NCBI GenBank assembly: GCA_009746045.1
Contig: RPFO01000195.1
Coordinates: forward strand, 5,001 to 42,884
Direction of reading: 5' to 3'
DNA length: 37,884 bases
DNA from: Mesostigma viride
Lineage: Eukaryota > Streptophyta > Mesostigmatophyceae > Mesostigmatales > Mesostigmataceae
The position numbers and the translations under genes are program-made. Under the pieces are notes generated by a model. That model did not search any database, was not told the DNA's origin, and worked only from the letters and a program-made list of their open reading frames with translations. Below are positions 10,505 to 21,155 of this stretch, in pieces (within the stretch, counting starts at the first letter, position 1; the number at the start of each line of letters is the position of its first letter).

Positions 10505-12582
10505 TGTCAGAAAAAAAATGATGAGGATTCAGGCTCCCATGGTGTCATCATGGCTGGCCTACGTACATGGATGTCAGTAAAAATGATGAGGATTCAGGCT
10601 CCCATGGTGTCATCATGGCGTCTACGTACATGGTTGGCATGTATGTAATTAATGATGAGGATTCAGGCTCCCATGGTGTCATCATGGCTGCCTACGTACA
10701 TGGTTGGCATTTATGTAATTAATGATGAGGATTCAGGCTCCCATGGTGTCATCATGGCTGGCCTACGTACATGGATGCAATGTAATTAATGATGAGGATT
10801 CAGGCTCCCATGGTGTCATCATGGCCCGTCTACGTACATGGATGGCATTTATGTAATTAATGATGAGGATTCAGGCTCCCATGGGTCATCATGGCTGTCT
10901 ACGTACATGGTTGGCATTTATGTAATTAATGATGAGGATTCAGGCTCCATGGTGTCATCATGGCTGGCCTACGTACATGGATGTCAAGAAAAAATGATGA
11001 GGATTCAGGCTCCCATGGTGTCATCATGGCCCGTCTACGTACATGGATGCAAGTATGTAAAATGATGAGGATTCAGGCTCCCATGGTGTCATCATGGCTG
11101 TCTACGTACATGGATGGCATTATGTAATTAATGAGGAGGATTCAGGCTCCCATGGTGTCATCATGGCTGGCCTACGTACATGGATGTCAAAGAAAAAGAA
11201 ATGATGAGGATTCAGGCTCCCATGGTGTCATCATGGCTGGCCTACGTACATGGATGTCATAAAATAAATGATGAGGATTCAGGCTCCCATGGTGTCATCA
11301 TGGCTTGTCTACTACATTGTTGGCATGTATGTAATTAATGATGAGGATTCAGGCTCCCATGGTGTCTCATGGCTGGCCTACGTACATGATGGCATTTATG
11401 TAATTAATGATGAGGATTCAGGCTCCCATGGTGTCATCATGGCTGGCCTACGTACATGGATGTCAAGTAAAAAATGATGAGGATTCAGGCTCCCATGGTG
11501 TCATCATGGCCCGTCTACGTGGTTGGCATGTATGTAATTAATGATGAGGATTCAGGCTCCCATGGTGTCATCATGGCTGGCCTACGTACATGGTTGGCAT
11601 TTATGTAATTAATGATGAGGATTCAGGCTCCCATGGTGTCATCATTGCCCGTGTATGTACATGGTTGGCATTTATGTAATTAATGATGAGGATTCAGGCT
11701 CCATGGTGTCATCATGGCCCGTCTACGTACATGGACCGTGGCATTTATGTATTAATGATGAGGATTCAGGCTCCCATGGGGTCATTGATGATCATGGCAT
11801 TTATGTATGTAATTAATGATGAGGATTCAGGCTCCATTGGTGTCATCATGGCTGGCCTACGTATGTACATGGATGTCAAAGAAAAAAAAATGAAGAGGAT
11901 TCAGGCTCCCATGGTGTCATCATGGCCCGTCTACGTACATGGATGTCAAGGAATAGTAAATGATGAGGATTCAGGCTCCCATGGTGTCAGATGTCATGGC
12001 CTGTCTACGTACATGGATGGCATGTATGTATTTAATGATGAGGATTCAGGCTCCCATGGTGTCATCATGGCTGGCCTACGTACATGGATGTCTCATTAAA
12101 AAAATGATGAGGATTCAGGCTCCCATGGTGTCATCATGGCTGGCCTACGTACATGGATGTCTCAGAAAAAAATGATGAGGATTCAGGCTCCCATGGTGTC
12201 ATCATGGCTGGCCTACGTACATGGATGTCAAAGAAAAAAAAATGATCAGGATTCAGGCTCCCGTGGTGTCATTATGGCCCGTCTACGTGTTGTTGGCATG
12301 TATGAAATTAATGATGAGGATTCAGGCTCCCACAGTGTCATCATGGCTGGCCTACGTACATGGTTGGCATTTATGTAATTAATGATGAGGATTCAGGCTC
12401 CCATGGTGTCATCATTGCCCGTGTATGTACATGGTTGGCATTTATGTAATTAATGATGAGGATTCAGGCTCCATTGGTGTCATCATGGCCCGTCTACGTA
12501 CATGGGTGGCATTTATGTATTTAATGATGAGGATTCAGGCTCCCATGGGGTCATCATGGCTTGTCTACGTACATGGAGTCAT

Positions 12583-12849
12583 ATTGATTCATGGAACAAT
12601 GAGATACCATTCTTAATTGAAAATTGTTCTTGATACTTTCACATGCATGCCCGGAATCGTGAATTTGTGCGGGTTTCCATGATGACAATCCTCATTGAAT
12701 TCTTGAGCACACAATATTGAGCAATTTAGGGGCACTTCGGCAATGTTGACCATTTTCATTCATGATCAATAAAATTAACATTTAATGCAATAAATACATA
12801 TTCCACTCATTTTAATAAACCATGCAAAAACTTTACAAGCACGCTCAAG
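12583..12849. other. AT-rich spacer of the right arm
   Basis: Mirror copy of 4333-4602, non-coding. Confidence 0.7.
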
Positions 12850-13625
12850 CTAGGGGTGGGCTGGCATGCACGCGTGGGTGTGGGGGTGGGCTGGCATGCA
12901 TGCGTGGGTGTGGGGGTGGGCTGGCATGCACGTGTGGGTGTGGGGGTGGGCTGGCATGCATGCGTGGGTGTGGGGTTGGGCTAGCCTGCATGCGTGGGTG
13001 TGGGGGGGGCTGGCATGCATGCGTGGGTGTGTGTGGGGGGCTAGCATGCATGCGTAAGTGTGGGGGGGGCTGGCATGCATGCGTGGGTGTGGGGGGGGCT
13101 GGCATGCATGCGTGGGTGTGTGTGGGGGGCTAGCATGCATGCGTAAGTGTGGGGGGGGCTGGCATGCATGCGTGGGTGTGTATGGGGGCTGGCATGCATG
13201 CGTGGGTGTGTGTGGGGGGCTAGCATGCATGCGTGGGTGTGTGGGGGGGCTGTCATGCATGCGTGGGTGTGTGTGGGGGCTGGCATCCATGCGTGGGTGT
13301 GTGGGGGGGCTAGCATGCATGCGTGGGTGTGGGGGTGGGCTAGCATGCATGCGTGGGTGTGGGGGGGGCGGTCATGCATGCGTGGGTGTGTGGGGGGGCT
13401 GGCATGCATGCGTGGGTGTGTGGGGGGGCTAGCATGCATGCGTGGGTGTGGGGGTGGGCTAGCATGCATGCGTGGGTGTGAGTGTGGGCTAGCATGCATG
13501 CGTGGGTGTGGGGGGGGCTAGCATGCATGCGTGGGTGTGGGGGGGCCGGGGCCGGGGCTAGCATGCATGCGTGGGTGTGGGGGTGGGCTAGCATGCATGC
13601 GTGGGTGTGGGGGGGGGCTAGCACG
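12850..13625. repeat. 30-bp GCATGC minisatellite, right arm
   Basis: Inverted copy of the left-arm array with about 25 units (GCATGCATGCGTGGGTGTG plus a G-run), uninterrupted. It preserves the empty site of the left-arm insertion near 13350-13380. Confidence 0.9.
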
Positions 13626-13815
13626 CCCCACCCCTCCATCGGCACAGCCAGCCTTGTGAGTCTACCCTTAACAACAAGGCTGGTAGGACGACACGCCTGA
13701 GCAGCATATGTCATGCCTATCTCAGGCTAATAATGTGTGATTTTGTGCCAACAACCAAGTTGTTCCACCCAACAACACATTATAAACCCTCTTCCAAAAT
13801 GCCCAACAAGCCGGA

Positions 13816-13847
13816 CACGTGGAGGACCACACACGCAGTATATAAAG
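13816..13847 (+). promoter_or_regulatory. G-box and TATA pair, outward-facing (right arm)
   Basis: CACGTG at 13816-13821 is followed by TATATAAAG at 13839-13847 on the plus strand, the mirror of 2743-2774. It would drive transcription away from the array toward the frame at 14299-14719. Confidence 0.45.
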
Positions 13848-14298
13848 AGAAAATAAGCTGACTTTTTATCCAGCCAACCTGTGGCTAGCTGCTCTGGTTA
13901 GCATGACAAATGCTAACATTTACTCAGTGGGAAAGGTGAAGAGACCATTGGAACAGCCTACCTGACGCATGTGCCACCAAAGCATTGTGTCCCGCAAAAT
14001 GCACACTGCCTCCTTTCTAACAAGCACGAGCCGCTCTCTTTAGGAGACAGGTGCCAGCTCGTCAGTGTCTGGGGAAAATGATGCCGCTGCTTAGGAAGAC
14101 CGCGTGAATTTCCTCGAACACAACTGTCTATAAAGCAAAAGAAATTTCAGAGAAGCATGGAAATAAAAGCATTACACCTTCCCGACAGGTTGCGGGCCAC
14201 GCGCTGCAGAAAGCCAGCCACGTCACAGACGATTAACTAGCTAAAAGACACCCAGGAATCCAGCGATGCAGCGCCAGGACCCGCAACTTTCTGGCTGC

Positions 14299-14719
14299 AT
14301 CTGGCCGGAAAGAAGGCAAAAAGCTTACGCTCAACGAGGTAAGAAAGCAGGAAAACGCAAGCTTAAGACGTTTAACACAAGAACGTACCATAACGGGCAT
14401 TTATTCGTGCCCAGGCGCACAAGAAAGTCCACCCTTTCATGGAGTGGTTGGGCAGTACGCATCGCGCAGGGCTAATGTTATCTTACCGCAAAATGACGGG
14501 AAAGGTAAAGATAGCAGCGGGAATTTTTACGGCTTTAGAAACATCATTAAACTAGCTTTCCTTACGACCATCAAAACTGGCAACAATCGACAATCAACCC
14601 GGCAGGCATCCAATATACTTTATTCATCCCGACAGAAATTCAGGCCGGACCCCCCCTGCCGATGGCAAAGAAAAAAAGCCCGCGACATTATAGATCGCAA
14701 CCATCCCGCCATAAATTAG
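14299..14719 (+). CDS. Hypothetical protein, right-arm copy, ATG lost
   Basis: Same reading frame as the left-arm ORF at 2302-1904, open for 140 codons and ending in TAG. The left copy starts with ATG, but here the matching codon is CTG, so either translation starts elsewhere or the copy is dead. The shared core runs from AASGRKEGKK through a PQNDGKGKDSSGNFYGFRN stretch to QKFRPDPP. It then diverges after a 1-bp shift, giving a different, slightly longer tail. A splice-donor-like AACGAG|GTAAGA is conserved in both. A second overlapping frame (14266-14475) is also shared between arms. No family recognised. Confidence 0.3.
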
Positions 14720-14946
14720 AATCAGTAACTAATTTTCTCCAACAATCGAGCATTTCTGCTTTCCGCGTGCCAGATTTGTCACGTTTCGTCTAAAGGCAGT
14801 CGCCATGGCCCCTACCGCAAGGGGTGCGCGCACCATGCCGACATAGCTTTTGGGCCTCAATTTGCACCGAAATTTGGTCCGTACCGTCCAGCTCAGTCGG
14901 ATTATGTATGTGGATCGGCCGTGTTGGTTGCATACGCAGGTATATT

Positions 14947-15050
14947 AATTCTTGCATTCGCCCCGGACCTTCCCCAGGACAGGTCAGGATATAACAATAA
15001 TTCTTGCATTCGCCCCCGCCCTTTCCTATGGCCTGGTCAGGTTTGGGCGC
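14947..15050 (+). repeat. 52-bp tandem duplication
   Basis: AATTCTTGCATTCGCCCC begins at 14947 and again at 14999, followed by diverged C-rich sequence ending GGTCAGG. The two copies are adjacent and about 75 percent alike by eye. Confidence 0.6.
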
Positions 15051-15118
15051 GACGCCACTAGCGCGGCGCCCGCGACAGAGTGGCCAGGCTCGAGCACGTT
15101 TTCTGGATCCCAAGCACC

Positions 15119-15199
15119 GGATTGGACACTGTCCGAGGACTGGACAGGAATTGGCTGACCAATCGGATGCTTGCTCGTCGTCTCCAAAAACATATATAA
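15119..15199 (+). promoter_or_regulatory. Possible CCAAT/TATA promoter
   Basis: ATTGG motifs occur at about 15120 and 15150, with CCAAT at 15158 and TATATAAA at 15192-15199. This spacing is typical of a Pol II core promoter. No convincing gene follows: the next 300 bases hold only short frames and then an AT-rich tract. It may be a relic or belong to an untranslated transcript. Confidence 0.35.
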
Positions 15200-15469
15200 A
15201 GAGCCAAATCGCGCGAACTACGCAAGGATCCTTTAAGCAGCGTTACTCTGCCGAAATGTCAACCTAGGCCGGTCAAGTGACGCCGAGGTGTTCACCGATA
15301 GTTCAGGTCAGCCACAGCGCGCCTTCGAATGTAGGCACGGTCGCATTTTTTTTTAGGAAATGTAGAATTGTTGTCGACCAGCTACCAACGCCCGACCGGA
15401 CCCATACAACGGAAACATCAAGGCGATGTGATGTAGGTGTGTCTGATATGTCATTAATACACAGAGCAT

Positions 15470-15625
15470 CGTGAATATAATATATAATATAAATTATATA
15501 ATATACTATAATTAATATATAATTTTAATTTTATGTTAATTTTAATGTTATTTCATATAACATAATATAGCATAATATAATATAATATAATATAATATTA
15601 TATAAAGTAGTATATAAAAAATTAA
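15470..15625. repeat. AT-rich low-complexity tract
   Basis: About 150 bp of nearly pure A/T made of ATATAA and TAATATAA words. No gene between about 15270 and 15930. Confidence 0.8.
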
Positions 15626-15935
15626 AATGTAAAAGAAAAATATCTACCTTATTGGGGTTTAATGTTCCTTTCCAGTTCAGCATAAGTACACTCTTGAGTG
15701 TGTGCAATGTTTGGTTATACGCCATTGTCTTAAAATAGCAACCAATGTAAACCTCCGTCCTAACCACATTTGGATACAATAAAGACATTGATGCCTGACA
15801 CATAGCATTCATTGCTTGAAATACCATGCATATTTTGTGTCAATGTTCTGCAGACCACAGCTTCAAGTGGGCATACTTCGCTTTCCTCAATATAATGGCG
15901 ACATGGCATTTGGTGAAAGTGGTGAGTGCCATGAA

Positions 15936-16500
15936 GTTGCGCCGGCCGTCGTTATCCATGACGAACTGAATGGGTTTCGTGCAAATCAAGTTTTTTGTTT
16001 TGGTGTTCCAGTTGCGCCGGCCGGCGTTTCCAATGGTATCTTGCGCGCACTTGCAAAAGCTTGCACGCTTATCAACATTTTGTGTTGGTAAACATTTTAT
16101 CACCTCTGGGATTTCCGCCTTCACTACCTGAGTTGCTTCTTTGTGGTTTTCAAATGCAACCGAGTTACGCCGGCCGTCGTTACTCATGACAAATTGTAGG
16201 GGTTTTGTGCAAATCACTTTTGTATGGTTTATGTACATGCATCCAGTTGCGCCGGCCGGCGTTTCCAATGGTATCTTGCAGTTGCGCAATCAGGCCCCAT
16301 TACCAAAAGTGTGTTTGTACATCTTTTTTACACCTGAAGGATTTCTGCCTGCATATCCTGAGTTGCTTCTTAATGGTTTTTAATTGCGCCCGAGTTACGC
16401 CGGCCGTCGTTATTAATGACAAACTGTATGTGTTTCATAAAATCACTTTTGTATGGTTTACATGTATCCAGTTGCGCCGGCCGGCGTTATTAATGACGCT
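15936..16500 (+). repeat. ~229-bp tandem repeat with GC palindromes
   Basis: About two and a half units start at 15936, 16164 and 16394. Each begins with GTTACGCCGGCCGTCGTT or GTTGCGCCGGCCGTCGTT. About 80 bp later each contains the perfect palindrome CGCCGGCCGGCG (16015-16026, 16250-16261, 16475-16486). The rest of the unit is AT-rich and diverged. Long minus-strand frames across the array (15840-16289) reflect repetition. The array lies immediately upstream of the transposase gene and may be its subterminal repeat region; the same motif recurs in the gene's introns. Confidence 0.75.
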
Positions 16501-16634
16501 TGTCGTTCTTGTTTGATGCCCATCGTTTTCGTCGTGTCTTTAATGGTGATTATTTATCATTACTCATCCTCAGGGCTTTCGGTGCCGCGGGATTAAGAGG
16601 CGAAAAAAATCAGCTGCCGTCTGACCAAAGTCTG

Positions 16635-19600
16635 ATGGCGCGATCGGGGCGGGGGGCCGTTTCCGACGGTTCGCGTCCCTTGTCCAATGACGACCGGGAG
16701 CCTGCACTTCGCGGTCTCTGGAGCGACAAGTACATCGAGAACAAGGGGTACAAAATTGCCAATGACATCTTTCCTATCATGGCGGAACGCGTGAAAGCAA
16801 ACAACCACAGGACGCCAGAGATGAGCGCGGAGGTTCTGTCTTGCGCAGCTTCAAGACTAAATGCCATGGTGGCGGAGAGCAACGGCATTAAGAAGAGGAA
16901 GAACTGTGACGGCGGGCTTCCTGAAAATTGGGCGGAATCTCTTCGGGATAACATCAAGAAGGCTTTTGGCGACTTGGGAACATCTGAGAAGGATCGTGGG
17001 CTTAGGTGGGCCTTGTGTGGACTTGTTACGAAGGCAATGGAGGGCGTCCCGGACAGGATTGTGGAGCGCGCGTTCGGGATTGACAGGCGCTTTGTCGCAA
17101 CTGTTCGGGGTCACAGGGATGGAATGGAAGAAGGGGAGGACGACCTTTTGATGAGTGCGCCAGAGAGGAGGAGGAGGAAAGACGAGCTTCCGACGGAAGT
17201 CATTGCCCTGATACAAGCGTGCTGGAGGGATGATAACTTGACGCGGGCGTCTCCGAACATGAAGGATGTTCATTGTGAATGGACCAGAAAGGATTACAAA
17301 CATACACTAGCGTTTTCGGAGGGTGCGCGCTACTATACTGTCTCCAAGTCGAAGATTTACGAAGTGTTCATTTCCCGCCATCCGGAGTTGAAGCCACCGC
17401 GGCGGATGGACAGTAGGGAGGGGGGGGGGGGGAGGGAGAGGAGGGTGTGAGGGGGGGAAATCAGGTGATTTTGGAGACGGAGGCAGGGATGTCAATGCTA
17501 CGCACGAATCAGAAGAGCACAGTTCATGTGGGATACACTACTTTTTGCAAGCATATGCCCGCATGCGTCAAGGGGCGGTGGAAAATGCGGAACTTGTGCG
17601 CATGCCAGCACCACACTACCATGCAGTCCATGGTTGGGGGGTTGGCCAAATTTCGTGCAACTTTTCATGCCAGATGCGAGTGCGGACCTGAATGCCACGC
17701 GTGCGATCATGGTAGCCAGCTCGACGTGGGGTCGTCCGTGCCCACATGTTCCATTTTCAAAGCCACTCACACGACAGAGTGGGTGAACAAGTTTACTTGT
17801 GAGGTGGAGGGGATGAGGGAGGGGGGAGGTTCGAGGTCGTCTGTGGGGTCGTCGCGGCCGCAGGTTCAGCCTTTTCAGGGCGAACTTGAGGATCTGCCCA
17901 TGCATGGGAGGGTGCTGGACGACGAGGAAGGGGTGCCCGATCATGACCTGGGCGAGGAGTTGGGGGTTTGCTCGATCCGGCGTAAGGCTTGTGTGTTGGG
18001 CACTTGCCTGGCTCCCAAGTGTGGAATTCGGAACTTCATGTTATGCGAACGGGAGGAGGCTTCCAACCACCTGATTTCATGGACCAGATACGAGATGCAG
18101 GATGTGCCGCCGGGTGCGGTTCTTGGGCCAGAGGTAATTTTTAGTGGAGTGGTTGCGCCCCAAGGCGTTTCTTTTGCAATGTTTCCTGAAGTTCTTGGGC
18201 CAGAGGTAATTTTTAGTGGAGTGGTTGCGCCCCAAGGCGTTTCTTTTTCAATTTTTCCTGAGGTCCTGTCTTTTTTCTTTCTACAGGTCATTGGTGGGTC
18301 GAAGTTGATGTCTTTTCTGTATGTGCACACTGCGCATATGCAGGACGACTGTGACGAGATCGCAAAGGCTGGTGGGCAGCGATTGACGCAAGTCGACGTC
18401 AAGTCCACACCAACGGAGCTAAAGGAGGCAATTGTGGACAAGTGGCCGGACTTCATCCAGCATTGCTTCAACGCGTGGTGGCAAGCGGACGCCTCCAAGG
18501 AATGTCTCTCAAGGATGCGGGTGGGGGACCTTGTATGCCACACAGATTACGCCGAGAACTACCAGTCTTACACCTATCACAATCTCCAAGCACAGTATTG
18601 GCATCCAGTCACATTCGTCCTTATGCCCTGGATCGTGCGCTACTTGGATCCAGCGTCGGGAAAGGTCGTGAGAAGGGAGTTTCACTTCATCGGACAGGGC
18701 GGAATGAAAAGGGACGGGCGGGCCCTCCGTTTTGCTATCCTCAAAATCCTGGCGACACTACGGTCAGAAGGGGTAGAGGTGAAGCGCTTCATTGGGTGGT
18801 CGGACAATTGCTCCATGCAGTTCAAGTCAAGGAATGTGATCGCGGAAGTGGCCCGGCTGCTGACGGAGGATCCGCACCTGGAGTCATTTGAGTGGAATTA
18901 CTTTGGGGAGCAGCACGGAAAGGGGGAGGTGGATGGAGCTGGTGGGACTGTGAAGTGCATGTTGAGGAGGTGGCACATCAGGGAAGAGAACCAGGACAAA
19001 CAGACGGCCGCCCAGTTGGTGGAGAATCTGGCGTCGGGGGCGGTGGGCGGGACCACAACGACCAGGCGTAACTTCTTCGAGTTCCCCGAGGTAATTAAGT
19101 GTACAGTCCTCGTTCAGGGAATAGTTACGCCGGCCGTCGTTTCTAGGGCGTTCTTGGAGTCCTGGCGATCAGGAGTGCTTAATAAAACACAACTAGCTCG
19201 ATGGTCTCGTAACTTCAACTTTCCCTTGTGCAAATCTTGTCTTCGACGCGCAGGTGCTTCCTTACAGCCCAGGGCGCGGCGAAATCAAAGGAGTGAAGAA
19301 GGCGCACTGGTGGCGCATGGACAAGTCGAATGTGACGCGCTTAATGCTGCGCCAGTATTCCTGCTATTGTGGCGGTGCGTGCGCCGAGGAAAGGTGGTGG
19401 GATTGTCGAAAGGAGTGGACCGACATGGACGGCTGGAATGTGGGAGGTGCTCGGATGAAGCTCCACAAACTGGGGGAGCCAGTGCAAAGGAACCCAAACG
19501 GACAAGGGGGGCACGCAGGGACGCGACTGAACAGACTACAGGCAGAGAGGACGATGATGGGAAGGAGACTGAAGCTGCGAGACATTTTTGCCGTCGAGTC

Positions 19601-19985
19601 CTACTCTGGTGATGAGTCCCACGATCCAGATCATCCATATTGGCTAGCGGAAGTCTTGCAGGAGCCTTATCAGGTGGCCGCTACTTTCGTGAGGCGAGTG
19701 GCCGACAGAAACGGCAAGGTCGATAGGGAGTTGTTCCGTAAGGGACAATGGGTGGTGGGGGTGCGCTACTGGGACAGATTTCCGGGTATGGCGACGATGT
19801 TCAAAATGGACGCCGATGCGCAAGCTGAACAGCCAAACTTGGTCAATTGCTACCTGTGCATGGACGCGGGGTTCGAACACACCATTGTTGTCAACCCAGC
19901 TAACAATCGCCAGGCCATCTTGACCATTCCGACAGACGTCGAGAAACGGCTCACGAACTTGGCCAAGAAGAGACCTGTTGAGTAG
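16635..19985 (+). CDS. DDE-type transposase gene, three exons, one frameshift
   Basis: The protein reads in frame from ATG 16635 to about 17430, shifts frame at a 13-G run (17420-17432), then continues through exon ends at 18133 and 19090 to TAG 19983-19985. The total is roughly 1,000 residues. The N-terminal part is charged and unrecognised. A Cys/His-rich segment follows (CACQHH, then CECGPECHACDH). The catalytic-looking core has HTDYAENYQ (Asp near 18545), WSDNCSMQFKSR (Asp near 18802) and HGKGEVDGAGGT (Asp near 18932), which resembles a D-D-D/E RNase H-like domain found in uncharacterised transposase-like proteins of many eukaryotes. Splicing removes 18134-18286 and 19091-19253; both junctions restore frame with exons starting GT-C or GT-G. 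The superfamily is not certain. The G-run shift may be real or a sequencing error. Confidence 0.75.
17420..17432 (+). other. Poly-G tract at the frameshift
   Basis: Thirteen consecutive G bases sit where the protein-like frame of exon 1 (frame of 16635) must pass to the frame used from about 17447. No GT-AG intron of sensible size explains the change. Confidence 0.6.
18134..18286 (+). other. Intron 1 of the transposase gene
   Basis: Donor GAG|GTAATTTTTAG, acceptor TTTCTACAG|GTCATT, 153 bp. The intron is a multiple of three with no stop, so it also reads through. It contains a 72-bp tandem duplication that copies the donor (second donor at 18206) and the GTTGCGCCCCAAGGCGTTTC motif. The sequence at its boundaries (LGPE|VIGGSK) is protein-like when removed. 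Confidence 0.7.
19091..19253 (+). other. Intron 2 of the transposase gene
   Basis: Donor CCCGAG|GTAATTAAG, acceptor GACGCGCAG|GTGCTT, 163 bp. Removal joins FEFPE to VLPYSPGRGE across a change of frame, which is good evidence that it is real. It contains GTTACGCCGGCCGTCGTT, identical to the upstream tandem-repeat motif, and an AATAAA near 19181. Confidence 0.75.
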
Positions 19986-20642
19986 GCCAGCTCGCCCGGG
20001 CTTGGTTGGACGAGGTGGACAGCCTTGAGAGCACGTGCTTCGTTGTGAGCACTTGCCTTTCAGCCGTGATTTGCAAACGAGTTCCTTGTCCTGAATTGTA
20101 AAGCTCGATTCATGCTCTTTTAAGGAAGTGTATAATATTATCCAGATCATGTATATATTTAGATCTAGACCTGAGTTCAAATAACATTTCTTAGAGGGCT
20201 GAGATGCGCGAGGTCCAGCATACATGTATATATCCATGGAGACATGTTACAAACTCAAATGTTTCATTGTACGTACCACTAGCTCGTCGACGGGGGTATC
20301 CCATGTAATGTATGATTTATGAATTAATTAATCGCTTAATTGTACAATTTAAATGGATCATGAACTTGTCAAGTGGCCTAATTTGGTTTATTTGGTTCAT
20401 CATTTATTGATGTCAATCATTCTTAATTGAATCTCGAGCAATAGCAATCATGAAGCACATCCTAATCATGTGATTCGCATAATGAGAATAGGCAACAAGT
20501 GCTAAGTACTTTGAGGAATGCGGGGTTGGTCAGGTTATTATAGAGCTAGAGCTACAAACGGCACATATATTGCAAACTTTGCGCTCCAGGCATGGAATTT
20601 CAAAAGTACCAAAATTGGAGCAGTAGATGTTGGGGACGCCCT
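19986..20642. other. Non-coding AT-rich DNA
   Basis: No gene seen. It is mostly AT-rich with short words such as TTAATTAATCGCTTAATT. A TGTAA lies near 20097, about 110 bp after the transposase stop, but it is too weak to call a polyadenylation signal. Confidence 0.5.
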
Positions 20643-21155
20643 GCACATTTAGTGATTAAGTAATGGGGATTATATGTCTATTTGATAATGACAAGGTTGC
20701 CCTAGATGACCTGGACACCGTGACTCCGTGACACCGTGACACCGTGACACCGTGACACCGTGACACCACCATGGCGCCTCATATTGCATGTAAACACACA
20801 TCTTTGCACATTTAGTGATTAAGTAATGGGGATTATATGTCTATTTGATGATGACAAGGTTGCCCTAGATGACCTGGACAACGTGACACCGTGACACCGT
20901 GACACCGTGACACCGTGACACCGTGACACCACCATGGCGCCTCATATTGCATGTAAACACACATCTTTGCACATTTAGTGATTAAGTAATGGGGATTATA
21001 TGTCTATTTGATAATGACAAGGTTGCCCTAGATGACCTGGACACCGTGACTCCGCACGTGACACCGTGACACCGTGACACCGTGACACCGTGACACCGTG
21101 ACACCGTGACACCACCATGGCCCGCCTCATATTGCATGTAAAGACACATCTTTGC
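20643..21155 (+). repeat. 163-bp tandem repeat with TGACACCG octamers
   Basis: Three units start at 20643, 20806 and 20969 with GCACATTTAGTGATTAAG. Each has a conserved first part, a run of TGACACCG octamers (five to eight copies, with a few CGTGACTC variants) and a conserved tail ending ACACATCTTT. The first two units are 163 bp; the third is longer because of extra octamers. Confidence 0.9.

Larger units (their letters stand above)
5651..12582 (+). repeat. ~70-bp minisatellite, plus-oriented block
   Basis: The orientation flips at about 5650, where a minus monomer meets a plus monomer with almost no spacer. About 98 plus-oriented units follow (AATGATGAGGATTCAGGC core). Units differ mainly in the tail: GGAATAGTA, AAAGAAAAAA, CATGTATGTAATT or CATTTATGTAATT. 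Higher-order repetition is present. Units with GTCAGATGTCATGG, GGACCGTGG and CGTGTTGTTGG act as markers of duplicated blocks. Confidence 0.9.
1760..14834. mobile_element. Giant palindromic (foldback-like) element, about 13 kb
   Basis: Left and right ends are reverse complements, both ending in the self-palindromic 12-mer GGTGCGCGCACC (1760-1771 and 14823-14834). The order of segments mirrors exactly: outer unique segment, G-box/TATA pair, 30-bp minisatellite, AT-rich spacer, ~70-bp minisatellite. The only large asymmetries are a 586-bp insertion in the left arm and expansion of the central array on the right. Long inverted repeats made of tandem repeats recall Drosophila Foldback and Galileo elements. 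No transposase is visible inside, so it may be non-autonomous, or a segmental inverted duplication rather than a transposon. No target-site duplication is evident. Confidence 0.75.
11500..14834. repeat. Right arm of the giant inverted repeat
   Basis: Reverse complement of 1760 to about 5650, without the 586-bp insertion. The inner limit is approximate because it lies in the minisatellite; marker monomers at 12260-12310 and near 12000-12030 still match left-arm units at 4880-4930 and 5083-5110. Confidence 0.8.

Noticed and set aside
4603-12582. CRISPR-like array
   Set aside because: Monomers are contiguous and similar over their whole length, with no unique spacers; the context is eukaryotic.
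4732-12616. Repetitive frames with NDEDSGSHGV and MRIQAPMVSSW peptides
   Set aside because: Unit length of about 70 bp shifts frame from monomer to monomer; the same peptides appear in several frames and both orientations.
1760-14834. Target-site duplication of the giant palindrome
   Set aside because: Flanks TGGGTGCAC and ATGCCGACA show no shared word of useful length at the boundary.
15531-15827. 98-codon minus-strand frame
   Set aside because: It runs out of an AT-rich low-complexity tract and has no recognisable content.
15840-16289. 149-codon minus-strand frame
   Set aside because: It crosses the ~229-bp tandem repeat and repeats the same peptide (FVMxNDGRRN); no independent evidence of coding.
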